Shown: positions 1-7,555, numbered from the stretch's first letter. The stretch: 11,291 bases of DNA from Rhodospirillales bacterium (GCA_018664265.1 JABJOR010000360.1:1-11291), one strand, 5' to 3'. The notes: a model not told the origin generated them from the sequence alone. Program-made: numbers and translations.

Positions 1-103
1 CAGACGTGTTTTGATACTCGATTGATGAATTCGGTTTCTGATTGGACATCGCACATCGAGTGCAGTATTCCACATTTTCAGGCAGACCAAACATTCCAGC
101 CAT
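1..103 (-). CDS. N-acetyl sugar amidotransferase (WbpG/PseA type), N-terminus only
   Basis: The minus strand from an ATG at 103..101 stays open for 34 codons to the window edge. The translation carries EYCTRCAMSNQKPNSSIEY, with a CxxC pair (Cys14, Cys17). This strongly resembles the start of the N-acetyl sugar amidotransferases WbpG and PseA. Those ATP-dependent enzymes use ammonia to convert a sugar N-acetyl group to an acetamidino group, and they work with HisH/HisF-type glutaminase partners. The ATG overlaps the TGA of the upstream hisH-type gene (ATGA), suggesting translational coupling, and an AGGAG lies 9 bases upstream. The second Met (codon 4) is a less likely start. The ATP-pyrophosphatase (PP-loop) region of the family lies outside the window, so catalytic competence cannot be judged. 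The call rests on a short N-terminal match plus the adjacent HisH. Confidence 0.8.
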   Translation of the reverse strand, partial: MAGMFGLPENVEYCTRCAMSNQKPNSSIEYQNTS

Positions 104-735
104 CAGGCAAAACTCCTAGAAATTTCGTTAAAATTTTTAAGCAAACGTAAGCCAGCCGCACCACTTCGCTCAGGATGGAATTGACAGCCTCGAATTGAGT
201 TGTGTCGAATTGTAGCTGGAAAAGTCACTCCACCGTGGGCGCTCTTCGCTGTAATATTCTCTTTTTCCGTTTTGACATAAAACGAATGAACAAAGTACAT
301 ATGTGCGCCGTCCAGACCAGCCATCAATGGGTCATTCTTACTGGTTGATATTTTTAACCACCCCATATTCACAACTTTGGAATTTTGGCTGAAATCAGAA
401 TTGCCTTCAAATGACACTGTTTTACCTGAAATACATCCAAGTCCAGCATGTGCTCCAAATTCAGTGCTTTCATCGACGAGCATCTGCATTCCCAAACATA
501 TGCCAAGCATAGGAACCCCGCGTTCCACGACGTCGTTTAAAGGGCCAATAAGATCCTTATCTTCCAGAACCTTCATACTACTTGAGAACGCCCCCACTCC
601 GGGAAGAATGATGCCCGACGCATTGGAAAAATCAGAAGGAGAGCTTGCCAATCTGGTTTCCATACCCAAAGCATTACAAGCACTGACAATACTGAACAAG
701 TTGGCTTGGCCATGATCAACGATAGAAATATGCAT
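103..735 (-). CDS. hisH: HisH-type glutamine amidotransferase subunit, probably for sugar acetamidino formation
   Basis: This 210-residue class I glutamine amidotransferase hydrolyses glutamine and passes ammonia to a partner. Visible motifs are the oxyanion-region PGVGAF (residues 45-50), the nucleophile elbow GICLGMQ with Cys80, HSFYV (150-154), and QFHPERSG with His187 and Glu189. The Cys-His-Glu triad is therefore complete and the length is normal for HisH. In histidine biosynthesis HisH pairs with HisF. Here it sits among surface-sugar genes and overlaps a WbpG/PseA-type amidotransferase, the arrangement known for the second HisH/HisF set of Pseudomonas aeruginosa O-antigen loci. The inferred role is therefore to feed ammonia for acetamidino formation, not histidine synthesis. 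A HisF partner is not in the window. The start ATG has no clear Shine-Dalgarno sequence, and the 29-base gap upstream is AT-rich. Confidence 0.93.
   Translation of the reverse strand: MHISIVDHGQANLFSIVSACNALGMETRLASSPSDFSNASGIILPGVGAFSSSMKVLEDKDLIGPLNDVVERGVPMLGICLGMQMLVDESTEFGAHAGLGCISGKTVSFEGNSDFSQNSKVVNMGWLKISTSKNDPLMAGLDGAHMYFVHSFYVKTEKENITAKSAHGGVTFPATIRHNSIRGCQFHPERSGAAGLRLLKNFNEISRSFA
113..117 (-). promoter_or_regulatory. Ribosome binding site for the amidotransferase gene
   Basis: The minus strand reads AGGAG, 9 bases before the ATG at 103..101 and inside the last codons of the hisH-type gene. It supports translation of the edge-truncated gene from that ATG. Confidence 0.6.
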
Positions 736-764
736 AATTCAATTTGCTATTAATTTTCAGACAA

Positions 765-1520
765 TTATTGCCGGAACTCTTTCCATCGGCGAGGGATAGA
801 CTGGTTCGATTTTGCCAATTCAGAATTGGTATCCATAAAATGAATTATTTCCGAAAGGTGAAAATCAGTTCGACCTTTGAAGTGTTCAAGAATACCTTCG
901 ACAACAAATAAATCTTCTGCCGCATCAACCTCTAGCTCCAGCTCTGGACGAGACAACTCCTCTGGGGCCTCTATATTCAAGAGGCTGTATCTTTCAGGGT
1001 TTTGACGAATAAACAATGTGCCATGTTCTCTTATCGTTGGGTCATCGCAAGTTGTAGCGGCATCCTCAAGAGCATTGATGGAAAATACTTCTACCTCCAT
1101 TCCGGGAGGGTAGGTTGTTTTGAGATCATTGCTGACAAAATCATGACCCGGGTTTACCAAATACTGCTCGACAAGGAAATCAACAATTTCGGGATCTATT
1201 AGTGGGCAATCTCCAAAAACAAGAACCCCTATTGCCGCATTGTTTTGTTTTAGTGCCTGAACCAACCGATCCAGAACATCGTCTTCAGACCCACGGTAGC
1301 ATGGTGTATTCCGGTCTGCACAATAGGATTGAATAACATCGTTCTTTGCGGCTACAGACGTTGCAACAACAACCTCGTCAATTTTCGAACTCAGAGCGAG
1401 GCGGTCCATGATATAACCTAGCAATGGCACCCCATTAACATTCATCATAACTTTACCCGGAAGCCTTGAAGACCCCATACGCACCGGAACAACAGCTACA
1501 ACTCGGCCTGTATCAACCAT
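765..1520 (-). CDS. SpsF-type sugar nucleotidyltransferase (cytidylyltransferase family)
   Basis: This 251-residue protein is a GT-A-fold nucleotidyltransferase of the SpsF family (annotated as spore coat polysaccharide or acylneuraminate cytidylyltransferase-like). Motifs in order are the nucleotide-binding VRMGSSRLPGK (13-23), VVATS (51-55), RGSEDDVLDR (76-85), the metal-region GDCPLIDP (103-110), PPGMEVEVFS (138-147) and REHGTLFI (164-171). An ELEVDAAEDL stretch follows (195-204), where the family usually has a LTVD..EDL motif. Length is typical. SpsF proteins commonly sit in nonulosonate and flagellin-glycosylation loci, but their substrate is rarely established. Here a separate NeuA-type enzyme is present, so SpsF probably activates a different sugar or a derivative. 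It starts 9 bases after the previous gene with only a weak GAG upstream. The family call is confident; the nucleotide and sugar specificity are unknown. Confidence 0.85.
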   Translation of the reverse strand: MVDTGRVVAVVPVRMGSSRLPGKVMMNVNGVPLLGYIMDRLALSSKIDEVVVATSVAAKNDVIQSYCADRNTPCYRGSEDDVLDRLVQALKQNNAAIGVLVFGDCPLIDPEIVDFLVEQYLVNPGHDFVSNDLKTTYPPGMEVEVFSINALEDAATTCDDPTIREHGTLFIRQNPERYSLLNIEAPEELSRPELELEVDAAEDLFVVEGILEHFKGRTDFHLSEIIHFMDTNSELAKSNQSIPRRWKEFRQ

Positions 1521-1529
1521 GAAAAATTC

Positions 1530-2750
1530 TCATGAAAATGCTGCGAATTGAGTATTACCAATCACTGAATTATACTGTTTTTTTTCCAATTCTGTTTTTA
1601 CAAAATCATATAGCAGGTCCGCACTGGATGTTTTATCCAGAGTAGAGATTGCGTATCGACATGCGGTACCCTGTTCCTCGTCATACTCTTCATCGCTCTG
1701 AGCCAGTATCTTCAAGACTCTGGTTTTAAATTTATCATATGACGGGTCCAGCAAGTGTATAGATTCCAGCTTTTTTTCACCGTCATAATAACGATGACCA
1801 TCCGTTGTGTCATAAATCAAAGATCGGCAACCTACTGCAATTGCTTCGCGCCCGGTAGTGGACGCTACTGAAACAGCCAATTTGGAAGAGTTCAATAAAT
1901 CATAGGTATTTATTGAACTCTCTGGCACCGCAATAAACACGCTATTACCAAAAATCGGTTCAATATATGCTCGTAGTTCAGGACAATCCTTATTAATTGC
2001 AAAGCAGCATTTGATGCCTTCCTCGTCAATAAGACGAGCCATATATGTGTATATCCGATGACATGCTTCTCTAAAACCCGGGTTTTCGGGATCAACTGAT
2101 CTAAATGTAGAGGCTCGCCATTCTGATATAATGCAAACATCATATTTTCTATTAGGCGAACCAGCCGATCGTTTCCAAAGACTTTGACGCAACGACCCCG
2201 CGACAGTAATTCGGCTTCTATCATAACCTTTTTGAGAATAAAGGTCCCTGTCGTGTTCGCCAAAACAGAAAAGAAATGCAGGGTTTTTGTTCTTGGAGTT
2301 TATTGGCAAAATTTCATCAAGTGTTCTCGTGCCATTTTGAACTGCTATAAAAATAATTCCAGGGTTCCGCTCTGACATCGTATAGAACGGCTGGTAATTA
2401 TCTATGAATGTTATGATTATTTTTGGGCCAACATGGGCGACTATACTGTCCGCATAGTTGTTCCATGAAAACCTGAACAGTGAAGTCAGGAAATTCTTTG
2501 ATCCGTATGAGAACTGTTTTGCTTTTTCAAAATTTCTCCTGATCATGAGTGATATAATTCTGGGAGAAATATACTGAAGCTCGCCCCGGACAGGCAAAAT
2601 GCTACTTGGAATGTGCTTCAAAGCACCACGTATATCATCAGAGGCTACCTGATCAACGACAAGAACCGGCGCTGGGGCAGGTGACTTGAAACTAGCGGTA
2701 GCCAATATATTGAAAAAGGCCGAAGTATAGCGTTTTAAATTGAAAAGCAT
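1530..2750 (-). CDS. Putative surface carbohydrate biosynthesis protein (GT-B-like)
   Basis: This 406-residue protein has no signal peptide or clear membrane segment. Its layout suggests two Rossmann-like halves. The first half contains IIITFIDNY (111-119) and FIAVQNGTR (134-142). The second has a β-α start YDVCIISEW (203-211), a predicted nucleotide/phosphate-binding region SVASTTGREAIAVG (294-307), and LIYDTT (311-316). The FIDN...QNG pair resembles the family annotated as surface carbohydrate biosynthesis protein, first noted in Leptospira polysaccharide loci, and the C-terminal STTGREA pattern recalls GT-B transferases such as the CDP-glycerol transferase group. This is pattern memory, not a search. 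A transferase role for a modified sugar is inferred from the locus. It lies 44 bases after the B12 radical SAM gene, with a weak GAG upstream of the ATG. Confidence 0.6.
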   Translation of the reverse strand: MLFNLKRYTSAFFNILATASFKSPAPAPVLVVDQVASDDIRGALKHIPSSILPVRGELQYISPRIISLMIRRNFEKAKQFSYGSKNFLTSLFRFSWNNYADSIVAHVGPKIIITFIDNYQPFYTMSERNPGIIFIAVQNGTRTLDEILPINSKNKNPAFLFCFGEHDRDLYSQKGYDRSRITVAGSLRQSLWKRSAGSPNRKYDVCIISEWRASTFRSVDPENPGFREACHRIYTYMARLIDEEGIKCCFAINKDCPELRAYIEPIFGNSVFIAVPESSINTYDLLNSSKLAVSVASTTGREAIAVGCRSLIYDTTDGHRYYDGEKKLESIHLLDPSYDKFKTRVLKILAQSDEEYDEEQGTACRYAISTLDKTSSADLLYDFVKTELEKKQYNSVIGNTQFAAFS

Positions 2751-2794
2751 TTATCTCAAGACTGACTTGTTAGCAAAAATTTCGATATTCAAGC

Positions 2795-4663
2795 CTACCG
2801 CCCACGACGCAAGGACGCCATAGCAGGTGTATCTTCGGCAGGTGGGGCAGATTCCTTAAATACAATCTTACGCAAAGATTGAGTTGGTTCACCGCGTATT
2901 TTCTTCAAATCTCCAGAAAGCCACTGATAGATTTCTTTTAGCGTAGGGAGTAACCCGTTCTGGCGAACGCCTATTAAAAACCAGTAATAGGGTAATAATC
3001 CAATAAAAACCCGAAAGCGCTCCGGATAACAGAGCAAGGCTAACCCAAGGCGCCTTTTTCGAATTAAGGAAAAGAATGACGGTAGTTGCTGATTATCCAG
3101 TTTTTGTTCATCTCGCCCGTCATGCAGGGTATCTGTCATTAATGTTCGCTCAACTTCCTGCTTGGGCTTATTAAAATAACCCGTTTCTTCCGACGTCTGG
3201 CGCTGAAAATATCGGGTGTCCTCAAGCAACATTCGGGCATAGTTGGCTTTTCCATAGCGCTGTATATTATGATAGGTGGTTTTCAATTGCAGACGTTGTC
3301 GCCAGGACCGTTGAATACAAAATGGGTAGGCGGTAAAATTAATCGTTGTTTGTTCATCCGCTGCATCATGATCAGAAATCCTGAGAAGATACTTTTCCTC
3401 TCCATCCAGAGAGGGGTCAATTAATTTCATTCGACGCGCGTGTTCATAAAGCGGTGTACCGGGCAAGGCCTGGGCAAAGTTAATACTCAAATCCCACGGG
3501 CGTTGATCACTTTCCAGCGAGTTAGCAAAACTAGCAAATTTCGCAGACTCATCAATTGTTGAGGGTGTCTCTCCCGGCATCCCGACCACAAATTGAACAA
3601 CCGTCTTCATGTTGGCTTCAACGGTCCATTGCATGGCATTGTAATTATCCTGCAATTTAACCTTTTTTTCCATGACTTGCAGCATACGTTCCGAGCCTGT
3701 TTCCATGCCATAAAGAATAGAAACACAACCCGCATTTTTCATAAGCTCAATACGATCTTGCGATATGCAATTTACACGCATTCCCGCTACACGCCACAGA
3801 ATATCCATTGGCTTAATGGCAGCACAAAATTTCTTCAGCCACTTCACATCTGTACCAAAATTTTCATCTACAATATTCAAAAACCCAACATCGTAGCGAT
3901 CAATTAACTCTTGCACTCGCTGACGAATGATCTCTGGAGGAATATAACGTATACCTTTATCCCATCGATGACAGAACGTGCACTTCGCGACGCAACCTTT
4001 AGCCGCAGCCAGACTTCCAACCATTTTATTCTGGCGATGCGCCTCAAAACAACGCTTGTCACTCTCAAACCATGTATCAATTTTTCCATCTACAAAAGCA
4101 GGGCTAATATAGGTTGAAATATCAGATGCCTGCTCTAGATCATCCCAATTCACATTATAAAGTTGATCTTTGTCTAATTGATCTTCATAGCCGGTATTAA
4201 CTACATTCCCTTGACCATCCAGTAACATCAAACCAGGGATGTCAGAAAATTCTGCAGGGTTACGGGTCGTTTTCGCGCGCTGAACCACGTTGAGCATCAC
4301 CTTCTCACCCTCACCCAATGCGCACAGGTCCACGCCGGTTCGCCGCAAAAGGACTTCGGCACTTGCAGCAAGACTGCCACCGACGATTACGAGGGTATCA
4401 GGCAGCGCCGCCTTAACGCCTTCCACCAGTCTTTTCGTGTAGGCGTAGGCCGTTGAAACCACGGAGCTAACCCCAAGTACATCCGGGGCAAGTTCAATAA
4501 TATGCGCTATAGCATCTTCATATGATGGCCGTAGCGCATCTATATGATAGAAGTCCAGTTCTTCCCCGTTTTCCCGAAGGTAGTTGATTAAACTTAAACT
4601 TCCAATAGGAGGGAAATTAGTCGGTATCGGGCGAATTGGCGTAGTTACCAATAAATTTTTCAA
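2795..4663 (-). CDS. B12-binding radical SAM enzyme, class B-like
   Basis: This 622-residue protein has an N-terminal cobalamin-binding-like Rossmann domain (about 1-140), with PPIGSLSLINYL (18-29), PDVLGVSS (60-67) and VIVGGSLA (92-99). It has no DxHxxG base-off histidine motif, as in many BchE-like members. The radical SAM domain (about 215-420) carries GCVAKCTFC, a CxxxCxxC cluster site (Cys224, Cys228, Cys231), followed by DENFGTD (266-272), YGMETGSERML (318-328) and VVGMPGE (359-365). The C-terminal 200 residues are not recognised and include a hydrophobic patch (about 539-566) that might associate with membrane. Members of this superfamily catalyse methyl transfer to unactivated carbon, ring closure or other radical chemistry; the substrate here is unknown but is probably a sugar intermediate. 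The start must be TTG: a TAA lies directly upstream in frame, no in-frame ATG occurs before residue 147, and AAGGA lies 10 bases upstream. Confidence 0.88.
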   Translation of the reverse strand: MKNLLVTTPIRPIPTNFPPIGSLSLINYLRENGEELDFYHIDALRPSYEDAIAHIIELAPDVLGVSSVVSTAYAYTKRLVEGVKAALPDTLVIVGGSLAASAEVLLRRTGVDLCALGEGEKVMLNVVQRAKTTRNPAEFSDIPGLMLLDGQGNVVNTGYEDQLDKDQLYNVNWDDLEQASDISTYISPAFVDGKIDTWFESDKRCFEAHRQNKMVGSLAAAKGCVAKCTFCHRWDKGIRYIPPEIIRQRVQELIDRYDVGFLNIVDENFGTDVKWLKKFCAAIKPMDILWRVAGMRVNCISQDRIELMKNAGCVSILYGMETGSERMLQVMEKKVKLQDNYNAMQWTVEANMKTVVQFVVGMPGETPSTIDESAKFASFANSLESDQRPWDLSINFAQALPGTPLYEHARRMKLIDPSLDGEEKYLLRISDHDAADEQTTINFTAYPFCIQRSWRQRLQLKTTYHNIQRYGKANYARMLLEDTRYFQRQTSEETGYFNKPKQEVERTLMTDTLHDGRDEQKLDNQQLPSFFSLIRKRRLGLALLCYPERFRVFIGLLPYYWFLIGVRQNGLLPTLKEIYQWLSGDLKKIRGEPTQSLRKIVFKESAPPAEDTPAMASLRRGR

Positions 4664-4673
4664 TTAAATAGAT

Positions 4674-4678
4674 TCCTT
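4674..4678 (-). promoter_or_regulatory. Ribosome binding site supporting the TTG start of the B12 radical SAM gene
   Basis: The minus strand reads AAGGA, 10 bases before the TTG at 4663..4661, within the 29-base gap after the SDR gene. It is the main support for a TTG start, because no ATG or GTG is available in frame near the conserved N-terminus. Confidence 0.5.
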
Positions 4679-4692
4679 AATCGATGAGGTAT

Positions 4693-5454
4693 TCAGAGAG
4701 TAAAGCCATCATCAACAACAATGTTCTGACCATTTATATGCCGTGACATATCTGACAACATAAACAACGTCGTCGCAGCTATATCTTCTCCGTCCAGCAT
4801 TCCCTTATTCAGACAATTTGCATTGTATCGCTCTAGAAAGATTTCAACCTGGCCATCAAGAACGCCTCCAGGGCTGATACAATTTACCCGGATATTTTTC
4901 CCACTAAGATATTTGGCAAGATATTTAGTCAAATGGATAATTGCAGATTTGCTTACGATGTATTCAACTTCTTTCGTCATCGGCGTATCATCGTATAATT
5001 CAAACCGTGGGGCCATGACCCCGTAAATTGATGAGAAATTAATAATATTGCCGCCACCATTTTGCTCAAAGTAAGCTGTGGCCTTTTGGCAAGTCAGAAA
5101 GGTGCCACCAAGATGCAAATTCACATTTTCGCAAAAGTCCTGGTATGTGACATCCTCAAACTTGGCCCCATAATTTGCATTTCGAGGATAGGCACAGTTT
5201 ACGATCGCACTAATTTTACCGCACCTGGATGCCACGCTGTCAATCAAATCTACAACTGATTGTTCATTCGTAATATCGACGAACGAATAGTGAAGGCGGG
5301 AAAGGTCATCCTTTGAAAGATCTTCAAATACCAAATGGGGATCAGATCGGCTTGCAACGACAACCGTAGCCCCGTGTTCCAGGGAGGTGCGTGTAATTTC
5401 CTTGCCAATCAAGCCACCGCCACCGACAACAATTATTGTTTTATTATCCAACAT
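4693..5454 (-). CDS. PtmA-like short-chain dehydrogenase/reductase
   Basis: This 253-residue classical SDR is predicted to use NAD(P)H. It shows the cofactor-binding VVGGGGLIGKEI (9-20), a serine in NFSSIYG (139-145), YIVSK giving Tyr165 and Lys169, and NCISPGG (191-197). The usual NNAG is replaced by NCAYPRNANYG, and this AYPxNxNYG signature matches my memory of Campylobacter PtmA, an SDR of the legionaminic acid/flagellin modification locus. The likely role is an oxidation or reduction on a sugar precursor. The start is ambiguous: ATG at 5454 gives MLDNKTIIVVGG, which fits the family. An upstream GTG at 5463 adds three residues and overlaps the TAG of the radical SAM gene (TAGTG), consistent with coupling. 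Neither start has a clear Shine-Dalgarno sequence. Confidence 0.88.
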   Translation of the reverse strand: MLDNKTIIVVGGGGLIGKEITRTSLEHGATVVVASRSDPHLVFEDLSKDDLSRLHYSFVDITNEQSVVDLIDSVASRCGKISAIVNCAYPRNANYGAKFEDVTYQDFCENVNLHLGGTFLTCQKATAYFEQNGGGNIINFSSIYGVMAPRFELYDDTPMTKEVEYIVSKSAIIHLTKYLAKYLSGKNIRVNCISPGGVLDGQVEIFLERYNANCLNKGMLDGEDIAATTLFMLSDMSRHINGQNIVVDDGFTL

Positions 5455-5462
5455 TGCAGGCA

Positions 5463-6548
5463 CTATTTATCTTTAAGTCGATTAAAGAGTTTAACTTGAT
5501 CACAGCGCGTTGCACACTTGTGACCCTCAGGGAAGTTCCCTGTTATATGCCAATGGCGAAATTTCTCATAGGCGTCACCATTCCAAATCTCCTGAAGGCT
5601 ATTATCGTGGATGTCTCCTAACTTCATTTCACAATTATAGTCTTGCGTGCAGGGCACGACAGAGCCGTCTGCCATCACTGTCATGGATGACCAGGGATAT
5701 TCACAATATTGCTCTTGATAATGGGAATTATTGTCCATTTCATCATCGTCTTCAAAGTACCAGCGGTTATCTTGGCTCTTGACGTATGCAAATACATCAT
5801 AGCCCTTCCACATATCCAAAAACTTCTGATGCATCTCTTTGGTGTCGTCATCTTCCGACAGAGCAATCATTGTCGGAACAATAAGGGTTTTATATCCCTT
5901 TTTCTCTCTCATCTCGATAACGTCGAGCATTGTTTGATAGGATTTATCAAAATCATTTAGCCGCCCACGAACGGACTTCTGTTGCTCGTTGGTCAGTCCA
6001 TCCATGGAAAACTTCAATACAGAAAGACCCGCCTTCATAACTTCTTCCGCCCGCTTGACGCTAAGGTTAGCCGGCACGCAGGAGAAATAAGTCGGGATGT
6101 TTCTGTCAGTACAGGCCTGAACTCGTTCGACAATGTTTTTATCGACCAGTGGCTCGCCATAGCCGTGCAAGATCAGGCATCGAGAAACAATGTAGAAGTA
6201 AAACGCGTTTTCACTTCTATATTCAAATGTTATGCCGTAGGTTTCTTTGATAAACTTCCAAAAATCATTAAGGTCCTCTTCTTTATGAGGCGCCATTTGA
6301 TCAAGAATATTCTCAAATGCTTCCTTGTCTATCCATTGGTTTTCGCGTGTCATCAATGTAGTGCGAGGACACATTACACAGGTCATATTGCAATGGTTCG
6401 TCGTCTCGACATTGAAGACATGTGGTGACTTGGCACGCAAGCCATCCAGTTCCTGCTCAATCGCCAAGACATCAGCGCGCGTAGCCTCGCCGGAAATTAT
6501 CCGGTCCTTAATGGACTGTGCCTGCTTAAAGAAATCAATATCAAACAT
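5463..6548 (-). CDS. Radical SAM/SPASM-type enzyme
   Basis: This 361-residue protein has the radical SAM cluster motif NHCNMTCVMCPR (51-62; Cys53, Cys57, Cys60), then a glycine-rich LHGYGEPLVDK (127-137) and KFSMDGLT (179-186). A C-terminal SPASM/twitch-like region has Cys282 in CEYPWSSMTV, Cys300 in DGSVVPC, Cys306, GDIHDNSLQEIWN (311-323), and Cys345 and Cys349 near the end, enough to bind at least one auxiliary Fe-S cluster. Radical SAM/SPASM proteins modify peptides or small molecules, including sugars (dehydrogenation, epimerisation, deamination). The sugar locus suggests a carbohydrate substrate, but this is inference. About 35 residues (roughly 88-122, acidic then aromatic) appear inserted between the cluster loop and the HGYGEPL strand. 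The start ATG has a weak GGGA 6 bases upstream. A 62-base gap separates it from the NeuB-type gene. Confidence 0.88.
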   Translation of the reverse strand: MFDIDFFKQAQSIKDRIISGEATRADVLAIEQELDGLRAKSPHVFNVETTNHCNMTCVMCPRTTLMTRENQWIDKEAFENILDQMAPHKEEDLNDFWKFIKETYGITFEYRSENAFYFYIVSRCLILHGYGEPLVDKNIVERVQACTDRNIPTYFSCVPANLSVKRAEEVMKAGLSVLKFSMDGLTNEQQKSVRGRLNDFDKSYQTMLDVIEMREKKGYKTLIVPTMIALSEDDDTKEMHQKFLDMWKGYDVFAYVKSQDNRWYFEDDDEMDNNSHYQEQYCEYPWSSMTVMADGSVVPCTQDYNCEMKLGDIHDNSLQEIWNGDAYEKFRHWHITGNFPEGHKCATRCDQVKLFNRLKDK

Positions 6549-6610
6549 ATTGCATCCCGATCAAAATTAAGGGCCTCAAAGGCTCCTGAAAGTGTATTAA
6601 ATTTTTGCGA

Positions 6611-7555
6611 TTATAATTTCACAAACCGCTTTAATTTTTCGCGTTGAACCAGTTCAACTGGTAAAATCTTGTCCGTTTTTGGACATAACGCCTTGCCAAC
6701 ATTATTCAAATCCCGAGCGAGCCGACGAAATCCATCCGGCTCCAGACTGGCGGCATGGTCTGTTCCCTTCCACGTCCGGTTTAACGTAAAGTGGCGTTCA
6801 AAATGGGTAGCCCCCAACGTAAGGGCAGCCATATCTGCTGCTATCCCGTTATGATGACCTGAAAAACCAATAGACTTTACGCGAGGCCCGAATGTTTCAA
6901 TCAGGCGGGTTATTTCACGAAGATTAAGCTCCTCCATCTCGACAGGGTAGCCCGCAGTACAATGATAAAGAATGACATCTTTACCACGATTAAATTGCTC
7001 AGCCATTTCGACAACCCGTTCTTCTTCTTCAAGAGTCGTCATGCCAAGAGAGATATGAATTTCTCCCTCATAATTCTGGTACAGATAATCAAGCACGCGC
7101 TCATTTGTATTGATTGCTGAGGGGATCTTGATCAACTGAGGACTCAGCGATGCAATTTCCTTTGCCGAAGTTACATCCCACACCGATGTGCTATATATAA
7201 CGTTCCATTCCTCGCAAGTTTGTTTAAGTACCTTGTGTTGCTCCAGATCCAGTTCAAGGTTCTCCCGGTGCTCACCGTACGTATCACCATAGGAGTTAGA
7301 CGGATTAGGGTGAGGCGCATCAAATTCTGTCTCACTCAACAATTCCCGGTTGGTTCGCTTTTGAAACTTAACGACATCAGCGTTGCAAAATTGCGCCGCA
7401 ACTTTGATCATTTCTTTCGCGTTAGACATATCTCCCATGTGATTACAGCCGATTTCACAGACTGTAACAGGAGTAACAAACTCGACATTTTTCATATTGT
7501 ATTCACCTGGTTCTCCACCATTTAGGTGGTGTATCGTTAATTTTAATTTCTTCAT
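6611..7555 (-). CDS. neuB: NeuB-family nonulosonic acid synthase lacking the SAF domain
   Basis: This 314-residue TIM-barrel enzyme condenses phosphoenolpyruvate with a 6-carbon amino sugar or its 6-phosphate. Signatures are VCEIGCNHMGD (32-42), VKFQKR (62-67), the HPNPSNSYG loop (82-90), IKIPS (142-146), HCTAGYP (198-204), FSGHHNG (231-237) and FERHFTLNR (252-260). His234 and His255 match the expected metal-ligand histidines. Usual NeuB proteins are about 345 residues, with a C-terminal antifreeze-like SAF domain reaching into the partner's active site. This one stops right after the barrel (QREKLKRFVKL) at a TAA, so the SAF domain is absent. The expected SDH motif reads SGH. The full-length ATG at 7555 has AAGAGG 5 bases upstream. 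A second ATG at codon 21 (7495), nearer the conserved barrel start, has AGGTGA 7 bases upstream. Substrate identity is unknown. Confidence 0.9.
   Translation of the reverse strand: MKKLKLTIHHLNGGEPGEYNMKNVEFVTPVTVCEIGCNHMGDMSNAKEMIKVAAQFCNADVVKFQKRTNRELLSETEFDAPHPNPSNSYGDTYGEHRENLELDLEQHKVLKQTCEEWNVIYSTSVWDVTSAKEIASLSPQLIKIPSAINTNERVLDYLYQNYEGEIHISLGMTTLEEEERVVEMAEQFNRGKDVILYHCTAGYPVEMEELNLREITRLIETFGPRVKSIGFSGHHNGIAADMAALTLGATHFERHFTLNRTWKGTDHAASLEPDGFRRLARDLNNVGKALCPKTDKILPVELVQREKLKRFVKL
7503..7508 (-). promoter_or_regulatory. Second possible ribosome binding site within the NeuB-type gene
   Basis: The minus strand reads AGGTGA, 7 bases before an in-frame ATG at 7495..7493 (codon 21). The conserved barrel begins soon after this Met, so it may be the real or an additional start. 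Confidence 0.35.
7515..7529 (-). other. Short hairpin between the two candidate NeuB starts
   Basis: The minus strand reads CCACC, a 5-base loop TAAAT, then GGTGG: a perfect 5-bp GC-rich stem inside codons 9-14. It lies between the two candidate start codons. Such a short stem can arise by chance, and its role, if any, is unknown. Confidence 0.3.

Noticed and set aside
103..735. Histidine biosynthesis assignment for the HisH-type gene
   Set aside because: No other histidine gene is visible and the flanking genes are sugar-modifying, including an overlapping N-acetyl sugar amidotransferase; a sugar amidination role fits better.
5982..6428. A plus-strand open frame of 148 codons
   Set aside because: It is antisense to the radical SAM/SPASM gene, which has clear cluster motifs; nothing supports the opposite strand.
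6571..6586. Small hairpin in the 62-base gap after the NeuB gene as a terminator
   Set aside because: The minus strand GCCT-TTG-AGGC stem is only 4 bp before a mismatch, and the following run is a weak TTAATTTT; not a convincing intrinsic terminator in the middle of an operon.
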